This document shows, piece by piece, positions 54,236 through 64,000 of a DNA stretch of 64,000 bases. Under the pieces are notes generated by a model. That model was not told where the DNA came from, searched no databases, and worked only from the letters and a program-made list of their open reading frames with translations. This stretch comes from Gambelia wislizenii (taxonomy: Eukaryota > Chordata > Lepidosauria > Squamata > Crotaphytidae). Both the position numbers and the translations under genes were made by a program. The stretch's first letter is position 1, and every line of letters starts with the position of its first letter. The stretch is taken from NCBI GenBank assembly GCA_030847615.1, contig JAUMIR010000005.1, forward strand, positions 168,606,596-168,670,595. Reading direction: 5' to 3'.

Positions 54236-54660
54236 CCTCTCGCTGGTGGTTGCTAGCCGCCCCCGGCGTCGCAACCTTGCAGCCTGCCGAGTAGCCCCCT
54301 GCTACCCCACCCTGTCACCTCCCTGAGATCGTGCCTTCAGCTCCGTTGGTGGGTGCTAGCTGCCCCCGGCATCGCAGCCCCCCCTGCCGTCCCCTGGGTA
54401 GCCCCCCCTGCTACCCTGCCCTGTCACCTCCTGGCAACCATGCCTTCAGCTCCACTGGTGGTGCTAGCCGCCCCTGGCGTCGCAGCCCCCCTGCCATCCC
54501 CGGGTAGCCCCCTGCTACCCCTCCCTGTCGCTGGCTGACGACGTTATTTCAGCTCTTGCTGTGGGTGCTAGCCACCTTCGGCGTTGCCACCCCCACCTCG
54601 TGCTGAGTGGCCTCCCGCTGCCTCAGCCCCCGCCTGTCCCACTGATTGTGGGCCGCTCCT
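54236..54660. repeat. ~105-bp tandem repeats at the DIRS 5' end
   Basis: The anchor GCTAGC recurs at 54252, 54355, 54463 and 54567 (spacing 103, 108, 104). Units share 'gccgcccccggcgtcgca', 'gtagccccctgctacc' and 'cctgtcacctcc'. GC-rich; it ends abruptly at the L1 border at 54660. Confidence 0.8.
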
Positions 54661-56970
54661 TCATGCCGCCTGCTGATGATTGCCTTTAATAATTAATAGA
54701 TCATTGTACCTTATCCATTTTTTGGTAGGAATTCCTTCTTTACTGCAAAGGGCTTCATGTGGGGAAGTCCATATCGGAATTTGTGAGAACAGTCTTGTTT
54801 TATATCTTTTCCAGGTTTGTATTAATGGATTTCTAATAACATGTTTCAAAAAGTCTTTATTCGTCAGTTCCTTGTTATAAAAAAGGTAGGCGTGCCAGCC
54901 ATACCAATTCCCTATTCCCTCTATTGCCAGCAGCTTCTCATTTCTTAATGTAATCCATTCTTGGATCCAGACCAGGCAGCAAGTGTCATGATATAATTTC
55001 AAATTAGGTAGATTTAGTCCTCCTCTTTGTCTGCTATCTTGTAAGATTTTCATCTTGACCCTTGGTTTCTTGCCCGACCAAATGAATTTGGCTAGATCTG
55101 CTTGCCATCCTCTGAATATTTTTGGGGATTGAATAATTGGGATTGTTTGAAACAAGAACATCATCCTTGGTAAAATATTCATCTTGATGACATTTATTTT
55201 ACCTAGAAAAGATAGTTTGAGGTGTTGCCAGTTCTCTAAATCTTTCTTAATTTGTATCCAAATTTTCTGATAATTATTATGGAAGAGTTCAGCATTATTG
55301 TTTGTGATGTTGATACCCAAATATTTCATCATTTGAACCTCTTTAAATCCTGATTTTTCCACAATATCGTTTTTTTCTTCTTTTGTAAGGTTTTTGAATA
55401 ATAATACTGTTTTATCTTTATTTGTTTTCAGTCCAGAAAAGATCTCAAATTCATTCAATATAGTCATTAGTGGAGTAATCTCTTGTTGGGGATCTCCGAG
55501 AGATATAACTAGATCATCAGCATACATTTTCAATTTAAATTTATGTTTTTTTATCCTAACTCCTTCTATTTCTTCTTCTACATTGATTCTTTTACTTAGC
55601 ATTTCCATTATTATTATAAATAACAGTGGTGATAAAGGGCATCCTTGGCGCGTGCCCTTCTGAATTTGAATGGACTCTGTTTTTTCGCCATTTATTATTA
55701 ATTTCGCCAATTGACTATAGTATATTCTCTTGATCCAATTTGTAAATTTTGGGCCTAAATTTATCCAATGGAGAGTTTCAAACATTGTATTCCAATCCAC
55801 ATTGTCAAAGGCCTTCTCAATATCTAGAAATATTAAAGCCAATTTTTTATCTTTACAATTTTCATGATACTCAATAAGGTCCAGAACATGTCTAACATCT
55901 TTAATATATCTATCTGGGAGAAAGCCCCTTTGATCTTCACCAATCCATTCTCGTAATACTTTTTTCAATCTATCAGCTAATATTGACGCAAATATTTTAT
56001 AATCGACATTCAATAGTGAGATCGGACGATAGTTCTTTGGGTCTTGCGGGTCTCTATTTTCTTTATGTATAATAGTAATAAATGCTTCCTCCCATGTTTT
56101 AGGATATTTGCCTCTTGCAATGGCTTCTAGAGTATTTTTGTATGGTAACCAAATTTCATCTTCCATCACTTTATAAAATTTAGCAGCAAAGCCGTCTGGG
56201 CCAGGCTCTTTCCCTTCTTTCAGCTTTTTAATGGCCTCTGTTATCTCCATTGTTGTTATTGGTTGATTTAAAATTTCTCTTTGCTGGTTTGTACATTTCT
56301 GAATCAAATTTCCATTTAAGAACTTTTGTGAGTTATTGAACATTGTTTCACGCCTTCTGTATAATGTTGCATAATAGTCTTGGAAAATTTGTTTGATTTT
56401 TTGTTGATCTGTATAAATTTTACTACCCATTTTAATTTTATTTATAATGTTTCTTTCTTTTTGTTTCCGTAATTGATATGCCAACCATTTTCCAGATTTA
56501 TTTGAGTTTTCAAAATTTCTTTGCTTCAAAAATTGTATTTTCCTTTGGATTTCTTCTGTGGCTTCTGAGTTTAATTGTTCTTGCAATATTTTGATTTCTT
56601 TTAAAACCTTTTTATTAGTTGGATCATTTTGCAAACTCAATTCTTTTTCTTTTAGCTTATCTTTAATTTTCTCTGTTCTTTCTATTTTTTTCTTTTTCAA
56701 AATATTATCTTGTTGGATAAAAAAACCCCGCATCACTGCCTTGAATGTGTCCCATATAATAGTAATATCTGTATCTTTTTCCAAATTAGTTTCAAAAAAC
56801 CATTTTGCTTCTTGTTTAGCTTTTTGGACTATCTCCTCATTTTGTAAAAGATTTTCGTTAAGACGCCAAGATCTATCTATCTTCCTCTCTGTTTTTAATT
56901 CCAATAGCACCGCATTATGGTCTGACCAGATTTTTTGGGAGTATTTCAATTTTGTGAATAGTATTAACAA
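54661..56970 (-). CDS. L1 ORF2, reverse transcriptase part (769 residues, C-terminally truncated)
   Basis: Open frame encoding the LINE-1 polymerase that primes on nicked target DNA. Early residues WSDHNAVLLEL are the end of the endonuclease domain; a Lys/Glu-rich linker follows (about 40-190). RT core: GPDGFAAKFYK, NYRPISLLNVDYKIFASILA, LIFLDIEKAFDNVDWNTMFE (about residue 380), GTRQGCPLSPLLFIIIMEML and KLKMYADDLVISLGD with YADD at about 483-486 (55524-55513). Post-RT LSFLGKINVIKMNILPRMMF and GGLNLPNLKLYHDTCCL follow. The stop at 54661-54663 lies in foreign sequence, so about 250-300 C-terminal residues are missing. The frame differs from the upstream endonuclease frame, so the first Met is not a true start. 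Confidence 0.85.
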   Translation of the reverse strand: MLILFTKLKYSQKIWSDHNAVLLELKTERKIDRSWRLNENLLQNEEIVQKAKQEAKWFFETNLEKDTDITIIWDTFKAVMRGFFIQQDNILKKKKIERTEKIKDKLKEKELSLQNDPTNKKVLKEIKILQEQLNSEATEEIQRKIQFLKQRNFENSNKSGKWLAYQLRKQKERNIINKIKMGSKIYTDQQKIKQIFQDYYATLYRRRETMFNNSQKFLNGNLIQKCTNQQREILNQPITTMEITEAIKKLKEGKEPGPDGFAAKFYKVMEDEIWLPYKNTLEAIARGKYPKTWEEAFITIIHKENRDPQDPKNYRPISLLNVDYKIFASILADRLKKVLREWIGEDQRGFLPDRYIKDVRHVLDLIEYHENCKDKKLALIFLDIEKAFDNVDWNTMFETLHWINLGPKFTNWIKRIYYSQLAKLIINGEKTESIQIQKGTRQGCPLSPLLFIIIMEMLSKRINVEEEIEGVRIKKHKFKLKMYADDLVISLGDPQQEITPLMTILNEFEIFSGLKTNKDKTVLLFKNLTKEEKNDIVEKSGFKEVQMMKYLGINITNNNAELFHNNYQKIWIQIKKDLENWQHLKLSFLGKINVIKMNILPRMMFLFQTIPIIQSPKIFRGWQADLAKFIWSGKKPRVKMKILQDSRQRGGLNLPNLKLYHDTCCLVWIQEWITLRNEKLLAIEGIGNWYGWHAYLFYNKELTNKDFLKHVIRNPLIQTWKRYKTRLFSQIPIWTSPHEALCSKEGIPTKKWIRYNDLLIIKGNHQQAA

Positions 56971-57613
56971 TGTTTCTTGATGTCAAAAAAAAGTCTATTC
57001 TGGAAAAGGATTGGTGACATTCCGAATAGTAAGTATACTCTCTTGCATTTTTGTATTTAAATCTCCAACTGTCCATCAAAGATAAATTTACCATCATAGT
57101 TTCAAAAGTTTTTGGTAACTTCCCTTGCTTTTTTTTAGTTTTCGTTTGAGATTTTCTATCCAAAGTAGGTGAGATCACCCCATTCCAATCTCCCAGCAAG
57201 ATTAATCTGTCCTGATCAAATTCTAAAAGCTTTTCCATTAATTTTTGGTAGAATATATTTTTGTTATTCTGTGGTGCGTAGAGTCCAAGAATCAATGTTC
57301 TTTTTTGTTGGATGTTAGCTTCTATTATTACAAATTGTCCTTCTGGATCTTTGTACAGTTTGTGGAATTGAATTCTGTTATTTACATATATGACCACTCC
57401 CTTCTTTTTATTTTTTGAAGCTGATACATATTCTTTCCCTAGTTTTTTATTCTTTAATAATTCCACATCTTTAACTTTAATATGAGTCTCCTGTAAACAG
57501 ATTGTGTCATATTTTTCTTTGGCTAATACGTGATATATTTTTTCCCTTTTTTCCGGGGAATTAAGTCCTCTGATGTTCCAAGTAAGAATTTTGTAGTTCA
57601 TCATATATATCAA
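56915..57613 (-). CDS. L1 ORF2, endonuclease part (232 residues)
   Basis: Start at 57613 (MIYMMNYKILTWNIRGLNSP) is credible: it lies 27 bp after the ORF1 stop, as usual in L1. Motifs in order: WNIRGLNSPEKREKI, YDTICLQETHIK (catalytic E), GLYAPQNNKNIFYQKLMEKL, RLILLGDWNGVISPTLDRKS (D-W-N), MDSWR, SRIDFFLTS. The S-D-H motif is in the downstream frame, so a single frameshift between about 56935 and 57000 separates endonuclease from RT. Nicks target DNA at T-rich sites in the known family. Confidence 0.85.
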   Translation of the reverse strand: MIYMMNYKILTWNIRGLNSPEKREKIYHVLAKEKYDTICLQETHIKVKDVELLKNKKLGKEYVSASKNKKKGVVIYVNNRIQFHKLYKDPEGQFVIIEANIQQKRTLILGLYAPQNNKNIFYQKLMEKLLEFDQDRLILLGDWNGVISPTLDRKSQTKTKKKQGKLPKTFETMMVNLSLMDSWRFKYKNAREYTYYSECHQSFSRIDFFLTSRNIVNTIHKIEILPKNLVRP

Positions 57614-57640
57614 AGACTAGTGTTTTTTTTTCCTTTCTAC

Positions 57641-58110
57641 TTAAATGTCTTCTTCTCGCTGGGGTTCTTCTTCTATTTCTTCCTCTTCAGTTTCTTCTGC
57701 TTCCAATTCCGTTGCTTCAGCGCCGTCTTCCTGGGTTCCTTGATCTTGTTCTTGTTTTTGTGTTTCTTTGTAGTTTGGTGACTTCAGGTCTTGTTTATAT
57801 TTCTCTAAGAATTGTTCAATTTTTTGTGCTGATGTTATCCTGAAATTTTTCTGTTTAAATCTAAAAGATATTCCTTCCAATCTTTCCCACTTATATCGCA
57901 CTTCATTATGTCTTAGCAGTTGCGTGATTTCTCTATATATTCTTCTTTTCTTTAGAATTCTCATCGGGACATCTTTTAGCAAGAGGATATCGGATCCTTC
58001 GATTGTAAATTTATTTTCAAAGTTTTTCTGCAGAAACAAGTCTCTGGTCTTTTTCCTCACAAAATAGATCACAATATCTCTGGGCAGGTTTCTTAGTCTT
58101 GCAATTCTTT
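57641..58110 (-). pseudogene. L1 ORF1, C-terminal domain only
   Basis: RNA-binding chaperone of the L1 RNP. The frame runs from about 58110 (RIARLRNLPRDIVIYFVRKK) through FTIEGSDILLLKDVPMRI, RIYREITQLLRHNEVRYKWE and ISFRFKQKNFRITSAQKIEQ to an acidic Glu-rich tail. This is the ORF1 C-terminal domain; the coiled coil and most of the RRM that should precede it are absent, and purine-rich leader is joined directly. Internal deletion inferred. Confidence 0.75.
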
Positions 58111-59207
58111 TTTTTGGTATATGTGTCTATTTCTTTCTCTTTCTCTCTCTCTCCCTTCTTTTTTTTTCTTCGTCAACTTATCTCAGTCTCTCAGTCTCTC
58201 CGTCTCTCAGTCTCTGTCTCCTTTCCGTCCTTGTTTTGAATGACCTTGTCCTTCCGCTTATCTCCTGCTCTCTCGCACTTCACTCCCTCCCCTCTCTTCC
58301 ACCTGGGTCTGCTCTCTGAAGAAAAAACTAACATAAATGGGTCAGAGGGAAAAAAACAAAATAATATAACAAATTAAAATAAAAAATAAATACACTGACA
58401 AGACATACAGGACTGTAGACTTTACAACATAAATTATCAAACATTAACACTAACTTTCCACATTAGGAGAGGGTAACATGAAAAAAAAAGAACACAAATG
58501 ATACAACACTGGTCACACTTGGGGATAAACAGTCAGGGAATATAGTCCGTTCTTCGTCTTCGTTGTTTCCTTCTCCTTCCAACTCAATAGTAGACAACAA
58601 TAACAATGTTTCCTAAGCAATCTTTCAAAAGATACTTTGTGTTAAAGTCTATATGAGATCTTCACATTCAGAGTAGATATTTTGAGTTATTCTAAAGCGG
58701 GTCGTGAGGCAAAAAAAAGAAGAAGAAATAAATCCGTTTAGCACAGTCTTATTAGCTTTATATTAACATCCACTGGGATCTCGCTCCCTTTAAACAGCTT
58801 CCAGTCTCAGAAACCTTTGTGTCATGCATCCCTTCCTTTTCATCAGAGACCCAACCAGGAATATTTGTCAATCTTCATTTTTAGCTAACGTTTATGTTGA
58901 GGTTTTAAGCTTTTAAAAGTTGGTGGAGACGCTTGCCGGGACAACCCAGCTGCTTAAACACGCGCGGTGGTGGCTTACAGCTCCGACCCCCTCTGCTCTG
59001 CTCCGTGCCGCGATCTCTCTTGGCAGCTATTACAACTCACCGGGCAGCAGGATCGGGTCTTTGAGAGCTCCCTCCGATTCTCCCCTGTTTTTAGGGGAGA
59101 ATTCCAATCTCCCTTGGGTCTCCAAGTTCGATCTTCCTCCCCGCGTGGCTAGACTTCACGGAGCTTCCTCAGTGAAAGTCTAAGTGTGTCGCCATTGCCA
59201 ACCGGAA
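58111..59207 (-). promoter_or_regulatory. L1 5' UTR / leader
   Basis: Minus-strand order: a GC-rich start (CTTCCGGTTGGCAATGGCGA at 59207-59188), a 300-bp moderately GC-rich block, then an A-rich and GA-rich stretch to the ORF1 remnant. GC-rich starts with an internal promoter are typical of full-length L1 5' UTRs; promoter activity is inferred. The GA/CT tract at 58128-58220 is low complexity. Confidence 0.55.
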
Positions 59208-59735
59208 GTCTATCTGTTCGTAGAATTCATTATCCCACTGGAAGTAGCTTGTGGTGAGGCAGTGTTTGAACAAAGCTGTGATGTCCTCAGGAAATATTTG
59301 TTGTATGAGTACCATGGTGTCCATAATGGGGACTTTAGTGAACAAGGAGACAACATCAAAACTGATCAGTCTGTCTCCAGGTTTCAGTTCAATGTTGTTG
59401 ATTTTTTCTATCAAGTGAGCTGAGTCTTTGATGTAGTGAGGGGTTTGTCCTATGTGGATTTGTAATTGTGTGGCCAGAAACTTGTCCAAGTCATACGTGG
59501 GGGAATCCAGTGGTGCTCACTATGGGCCGGAGTGGAATTGAATCCTTGTGGATCTTTGGAAGTCCATATAGTCTTGGTGGGAGAGCCTCTGATCTGCATA
59601 GATTCTGGTGTATGATTGGCTGAATGAAGGTTAAGTTGGGAATTAATTCTTGCCCATCTTGATTGCGTCACTGGCTTGGATATCTTATTTGGTGCACTTT
59701 ATCCAAGTCCTCCTGTAGTTATGTCCCATTGTCAC
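59208..59735 (-). pseudogene. Penelope-like element, RT fragment
   Basis: Minus-strand translation in changing frames: RLYGLPKIHKDSIPLRPIVS (about 59580-59520), then the frame ending at 59489 with DKFLATQLQIHIGQTPHYIK, GDRLISFDVVSLFTKVPIMD (first catalytic Asp) and HCLTTSYFQWDNEFYEQID. The sequence then leaves RT homology where the L1 5' UTR begins; the motif with the second catalytic Asp pair and the GIY-YIG endonuclease are absent. Assigned to Penelope-like elements by the FDVxSLFTxVP motif. Confidence 0.8.
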
Positions 59736-59831
59736 TTGCAGTTATAATCATCTAGTTAGAGTTACAGTTTCACATGTTTTTGTGGTGTCAAATTCTACTG
59801 GTTCAACCAACCTGTTAGAACTGACACATTA

Positions 59832-60084
59832 CAGTAGGACCCCTATATCCACTGATTCATTATCCACTGATTCAATTATCCACGGGATACAAAACAGCAC
59901 ATCTACCATAGAGTCTTCCTAGAAAATGAGTCATCTCTAGCCATTTTCTTGCTCCTGCAAGGCAACTCTATGGTATTTTAAACTGGAATGCCCATTATTT
60001 TCAATGGTGTTCGCTATTATCTATGGTTTTCAATGTCCACACACACCCCAGAACCAATCCCCAGAGGATAAGGGGGTGCTCCTG
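59832..60084. mobile_element. Tigger/MER2-like (pogo-type) MITE
   Basis: Ends CAGTAGGACCCCTATATCC and, inverted, ATAAGGGGGTGCTCCTG, flanked by TA at 59830-59831 and 60085-60086. The right half reversed reads 'tatcctctggggattggttctgg', close to the MER2-type start. About 253 bp, no transposase. Confidence 0.7.
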
Positions 60085-60086
60085 TA

Positions 60087-63000
60087 ATTTGGATTTTCTT
60101 CTGTTTCAACAAAGATTTCCATAATCTTCTATTGGTCCCAGGGCCAGTTCACACCATCCTTGACTGCCCTTCTTCCATCAGTTTCCTCCCCCTGCCTTCC
60201 TTTTGACCACCAGACTCCATTCCTTCAAGCTAGCAACATTTCCTTTTTGGAGGGTTCTTCTCCATGGTTTTCTTCCAAGGACCAACTTCTCCTAGGCTGC
60301 TAACATATCAAATGGCATGAATTAATCTTGGTTGCCTCTTTTCCATTCTCCTCCAGTTGCTCAAGCAAGTCTCAGACCAAACAGGAAGCCTTTTATAGCT
60401 CTTCCTGTCTAGGAGATTCCAATGGCCAACCTAGGTTGACAAAGCCGATCTAAAATGTGAGAATACTTCATTGCCCACCCCAAAATAAAGGCCCTCAGGT
60501 CCTGTTTTGGCACTTCAGCACATTGTAAGCATGGAGCTTAGGCTCTCCTACATCTGTGGCATTTTCTGAGTCAGTGACCACATGGATTATTAATCCACTG
60601 AGATCTCTAATGATGCAAACCTATCTATAGCATCCCAGCCAATTTATAGGTAAAGAGTAAAAAAAAACTATTGCAGGTCCGCAGAAAGTCATATAATGAA
60701 ATGTTTGCATGAAAACCATTTGTTCCACCTGCTAAAATGTCACTGGTCTGTAATGTCCTCTAAATGTTAAAAACCACCATTGGGGCAGAGAGGCCCATTT
60801 TTCAAATATCTGTTAGAACAACATGTATTTCCAGGGATTGGCAGAGCTCCGTTAATTGTCTAATGTTTAAAGATCACTGGCATATCAAAAAGCCTGCTTA
60901 ATGAATCATGTTAGGTTCTTATTCATGCCCTGCTGTGGCCTGTTACAAAGTGTGCTTCATCCAGCTTTGGGTGCTTAAGTCTGTTGACAGCATTGTGTTG
61001 TTGTGCTTGTTTTAGTAACAGGGTGAAGGAGGGAGGGGACAGGCGGTCAGCTTGAGCCTGGCATGGCAAATGGATTCAAGCAGCCTACTAAGGCCAAAAC
61101 AAATTGGTCAATTAGAATTGTGGTCAATAAATATACATTGCTTTCTGCATTCCTGGATCAAGTGATGAATTTCATAACTGATCGCTTTTTTTGAAAGAGT
61201 GTGGGGAGGGAGGGAGAATAATTTTCTGTTAACTGTCTGTGGCTTAGTGAGTTAGCAAACAGGATTGAATCAAAATAGGACAGTTAATCATCTGCTGTAC
61301 AGACAGCAAAGCTGTTTGTGGCTTAGAGCAGGTCATTCACCCTACTGTCATTTCTCAGCTACTATTTGTTGTGTCTGCATTCGAGTTGCAATGAACCTAT
61401 TGCCCCAATGGTAAACTCAGACAAACATCCTATTCTCATCTCATTGGCATTTTGTATTCCAAACACTCTTCCCCCAGCAAATCCAAAAAAAGGCCCTTGT
61501 TCTTTTTTCACTATAGTAGCACTGCAGCAACCAAAAAGAGCAAGGCAGACAGATCAAGTTTTTGATGCTAAGATGCCTGGAGGGTTTTAACTCTGTACTG
61601 ATTTTTCACACAGAGTCTCAAAGTAATGGACATATTGAATGTTTCATGAAAATAGATCCATACATGGAATGATCTTGATTTTGGCTTAGATCTTCAGTTA
61701 AGTTGAGAACATTCATGGAAGGAAAGGTTTTTTGGGGGGGGGTACTTTCCTCCCCTTGCTGCCCCACAAAAACCAGCTGAAAGGTTGGGTTGTTTGGGAT
61801 GAAAGAAATATTAAAAAGCATCTTTACTGCAGATTGATGTGAATTATGCTTCCCAGCAACACACCCCATTCAGATGTGGAAAGAAATGAGCATGTGGTGA
61901 CAATCTTTTCACCTAATCCACTTGCCCTTCACCCTGAGTTATTTGTTGCTAAATGGTATGTGGTATAACTAAGGACAAATCCATGATAGAGGACATCATT
62001 CAAGCAGAAAATTGTTTTGCTGGACCAATAATCACATTTCGTGCCAATCAGCCCTAAAAGGGGGGGGGGTGGAGTTTGCAATAAGCTTAAACAAATTTTC
62101 AGCACAAATGTGGTGTGTCTATCCATCATCATTAATTTCTCTTTTCTCTGTTCTAGAATCTAGGATGTAAATATCTAAAACAACTCAATATGTCTATTTA
62201 TATAATGAACTGCATATGGCTAAAAACCAGATTATCATAAGATTAGACATTTTCGATAGGATTAATGTGAGGACAAATTAACCACTTAAGTCACAATTTG
62301 TGGCCAAATACTGCATTCTCCATTTTACAGTTTCAGTTAATTATCATTGTACCTATCAACACAACTTCTAAGAAGTCTTTGACATTACTTTTTTGAAACA
62401 GTAACACAAAGTCCAATGCAACTGATTTTTGTCAGACAATAGTAGAAGAGAAATTCATCTAATACTTCTTTTTGAAAAATGACTAAACACATAGTATTTG
62501 TGGTGTAATTAATGTTGTTACTGGCAATGTGCTTTGCATCAGCTTCACATACTTTCCTCTGCTCTGTCCTCCTAGTCTTGGAATCCATACAATTTTTTTT
62601 TAAAAAAAGACACTAAACTGAGATTACAGATGAGTTATTTATAGATGCTTTTTTAAGAGAGGCTACATGAGGATGATAATCCAATTTAGGTGCATGCCTA
62701 GCCTGACAATTTGTTCAGAGAAAGAAATGATAAATCTTCAGCTTCTACTCCTGACTGATCAGCAAAAGATGGAGCCATTATGCGCTTCATACAGTAAACC
62801 TTAAATAACATCGATAGAGATACATATACATGTACTGATGTTGTAATATACCAATTTATTTATGGTTATTTTTTCTTCATCACAGATTCCGTTGGAAATA
62901 AAAGGCAGAATTCAATAGTAGAGGAAGCCCTGCCTTTTGATGCCCTGTTATCTGACAACTCACTCTTTTGATGCTTGCAAATGAAGGAAAGTTCCATTAA

Positions 63001-63296
63001 TTCGATGAGGGTTCTGCTGTTTCATCAATTCTTCTTCCCTATGGAGGCTTGCTTGGGTCTTGGCATGCATACACGTGCTGTTTGTAAAGTGAGCTGAGAG
63101 GGAGGGGGAACATACCAAGCTGACTGTTAGACTTTACATGCAGCAGGCATGTGGATGCGAGCAGACCCAAGAAAGCCACCATAATTCCCTCATGGGTTCT
63201 GCTTTTTGACCAATTCTGACAGTGCTGCAGGCCCTAACCTGTCAGATAAGTGGAGGCTTCCTGTATACCATGATTGCATGTTCTGTAAGTCTGGAG
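60087..63296. other. Long intergenic stretch with no transposon recognised
   Basis: Over 3 kb without a named repeat, the quietest part of the window. Homeodomain-like TAATTG/TTAATGA words occur around 60856-60905. G10 at 61734-61743 and G9 at 62061-62069. No coding exon is supported; a 3' splice-like 'ttattttttcttcatcacag' at 62865-62885 has no matching 5' site. Confidence 0.35.
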
Positions 63297-63510
63297 CTGC
63301 TGGCACACTGCAGAAATAATGCAATTTGACACCACTTTAACTCTCATGGCCCTATCGAATCCTGGGATTTGTAGTTTGTTGTGGCACCGGAGCTCTCTCT
63401 CAGAGAAGGTTAAATGTCTCACAAAACTACAAATCTCAGAATCCCATAGCATTGAGCCATGACAGTTAAAGCCGTATCAAACTGCATTATTTCTGCAGTG
63501 TGTCAGCAGC
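63297..63510. mobile_element. hAT-like MITE with CACTGCAGAAATAAT ends, well preserved
   Basis: GCTGCTGGCACACTGCAGAA at the left and TTCTGCAGTGTGTCAGCAGC at the right are near-perfect inverted repeats; pairing continues inward (AATAATGCAATTTGACACC / GTATCAAACTGCATTATT). The centre carries 'gaatcctgggatttgtagtttg' and its inverted partner 'aaactacaaatctcagaatccc'. Non-coding, 214 bp. Confidence 0.75.
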
Positions 63511-64000
63511 CTGGGAATCATTTTCAATTGCTGTCATTTTTAACATTTATTTATTTATTTGATTTATATGCCACCCTTCCTTATAGAGCTCAGTGATGAT
63601 AGAGCTGAAAATCATGACGGGATTTCAACCTTTCAATATCCTCCAATAGTGGCATATTAAAAAAGTTGAATATTGATATTAACCCATTCTTCTCTACATG
63701 GTTCTTTTACTTGTCAGGCTCATCTGTTTGCTATATCATGGCAGTCTTTGTTGTAGGGGTTCTGTGAGGGAAGGTTCTGGGAACCCAGAAGAAGATAGCC
63801 TGGCAAGCAATGGAAGAGTTGGGATTGGGATCAATTGAAGAAGAATGTAAAGGAGGAAAAAAAAACTAAAGTCTGGTCTGGAATGTAATGAGGTAGTGGA
63901 GTAATTTGTTTGTTTAACTTTCAAACAGCCATGGCCCTTATAGAATATCCAGCCATTTAGGTGCTTTAATTGCCCACAACCAACTACTGATCTCTGTGTC
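63511..64000. other. Intergenic, nothing recognised
   Basis: TTTA-rich start at 63545-63568 resembles a SINE/LINE tail ('gatttatatgccacccttcc'), too short to assign. Confidence 0.35.

Larger units (their letters stand above)
52106..54660 (-). mobile_element. DIRS-order retroelement, 5' fragment (minus strand)
   Basis: GC-rich block carrying tandem-repeat 5' sequence (54660-54236), gag (about 53700-52410) and the start of the RT region (52271-52110, ALPEVVASKIAKECATGRVA). It stops at the microsatellite near 52105; RT, RNase H and recombinase are absent. It is the inverted relative of 39530-46560. Confidence 0.7.
54661..59207 (-). mobile_element. L1 LINE (minus strand), 5' end present, 3' end missing
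   Basis: From 5' to 3' on the minus strand: GC-rich leader (59207-58910), A/G-rich leader (58910-58100), truncated ORF1 (about 58110-57641), 27-bp spacer, ORF2 endonuclease and RT (57613-54661). The C-terminal quarter of ORF2, the 3' UTR and the poly(A) tail are absent; DIRS sequence follows at once. The 5' border abuts a Penelope-like fragment. Confidence 0.85.

Overview
This window looks like genomic DNA from a squamate reptile (a lizard or snake). The evidence is its repeat set: Sauria-type tRNA SINEs and a 5S-rRNA-headed SINE that both carry a Bov-B-like 3' tail, L2 and CR1 LINEs, reptile-style L1 and Tx1-like LINEs, DIRS-order and Penelope-like retroelements, and many short foldback (MITE-like) DNA transposons. 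No complete host protein-coding gene is visible. The only host-gene candidate is one splice-flanked exon at 22145-22251. Almost every long open frame belongs to a transposable element or is an artefact of a simple repeat.

Layout. 1-13 kb: mostly unannotatable intergenic DNA with scattered MITEs, SINEs and LINE tails. 13.3-18.8 kb: an L1 ORF2 remnant split by a later composite made of a probable solo LTR (minus strand), a 2.5-kb L2 copy and a small foldback. 18.96-20.37 kb: first copy of a TA-flanked inverted-repeat element. 20.4-24.2 kb: intergenic, with the candidate exon and two MITEs. 24.28-28.92 kb: a Tx1-like LINE on the minus strand, apparently inserted into a Harbinger-like MITE. 31.76-34.60 kb: second copy of the TA-flanked element, inflated by a ~97-bp minisatellite of at least 21 units, each holding a 13-bp-arm inverted repeat. 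39.3-46.56 kb: a CR1 tail, then a DIRS-like element whose gag region is split by a near full-length L2 that starts with ~165-bp tandem repeats. 46.74-47.06 kb: a foldback element. 52.1-59.7 kb, all minus strand: a 5' DIRS fragment, an L1 lacking its 3' end, and a Penelope-like RT fragment, joined end to end. 59.8-64 kb: a Tigger/MER2-like MITE, a long quiet stretch and a hAT-like MITE.

The genes do not form operons or a pathway. The functional logic is that of autonomous elements (L1, L2, Tx1-like, DIRS, Penelope), non-autonomous partners that borrow their 3' ends (L2-like-tailed and Bov-B-tailed SINEs), and inverted-repeat DNA elements. The nesting gives relative ages: L2 is younger than the DIRS copy it splits, L2 and the LTR are younger than the L1 they split, and the Tx1-like LINE is younger than the MITE it lies in. 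All family names come from motif recognition by eye; no database search was run.
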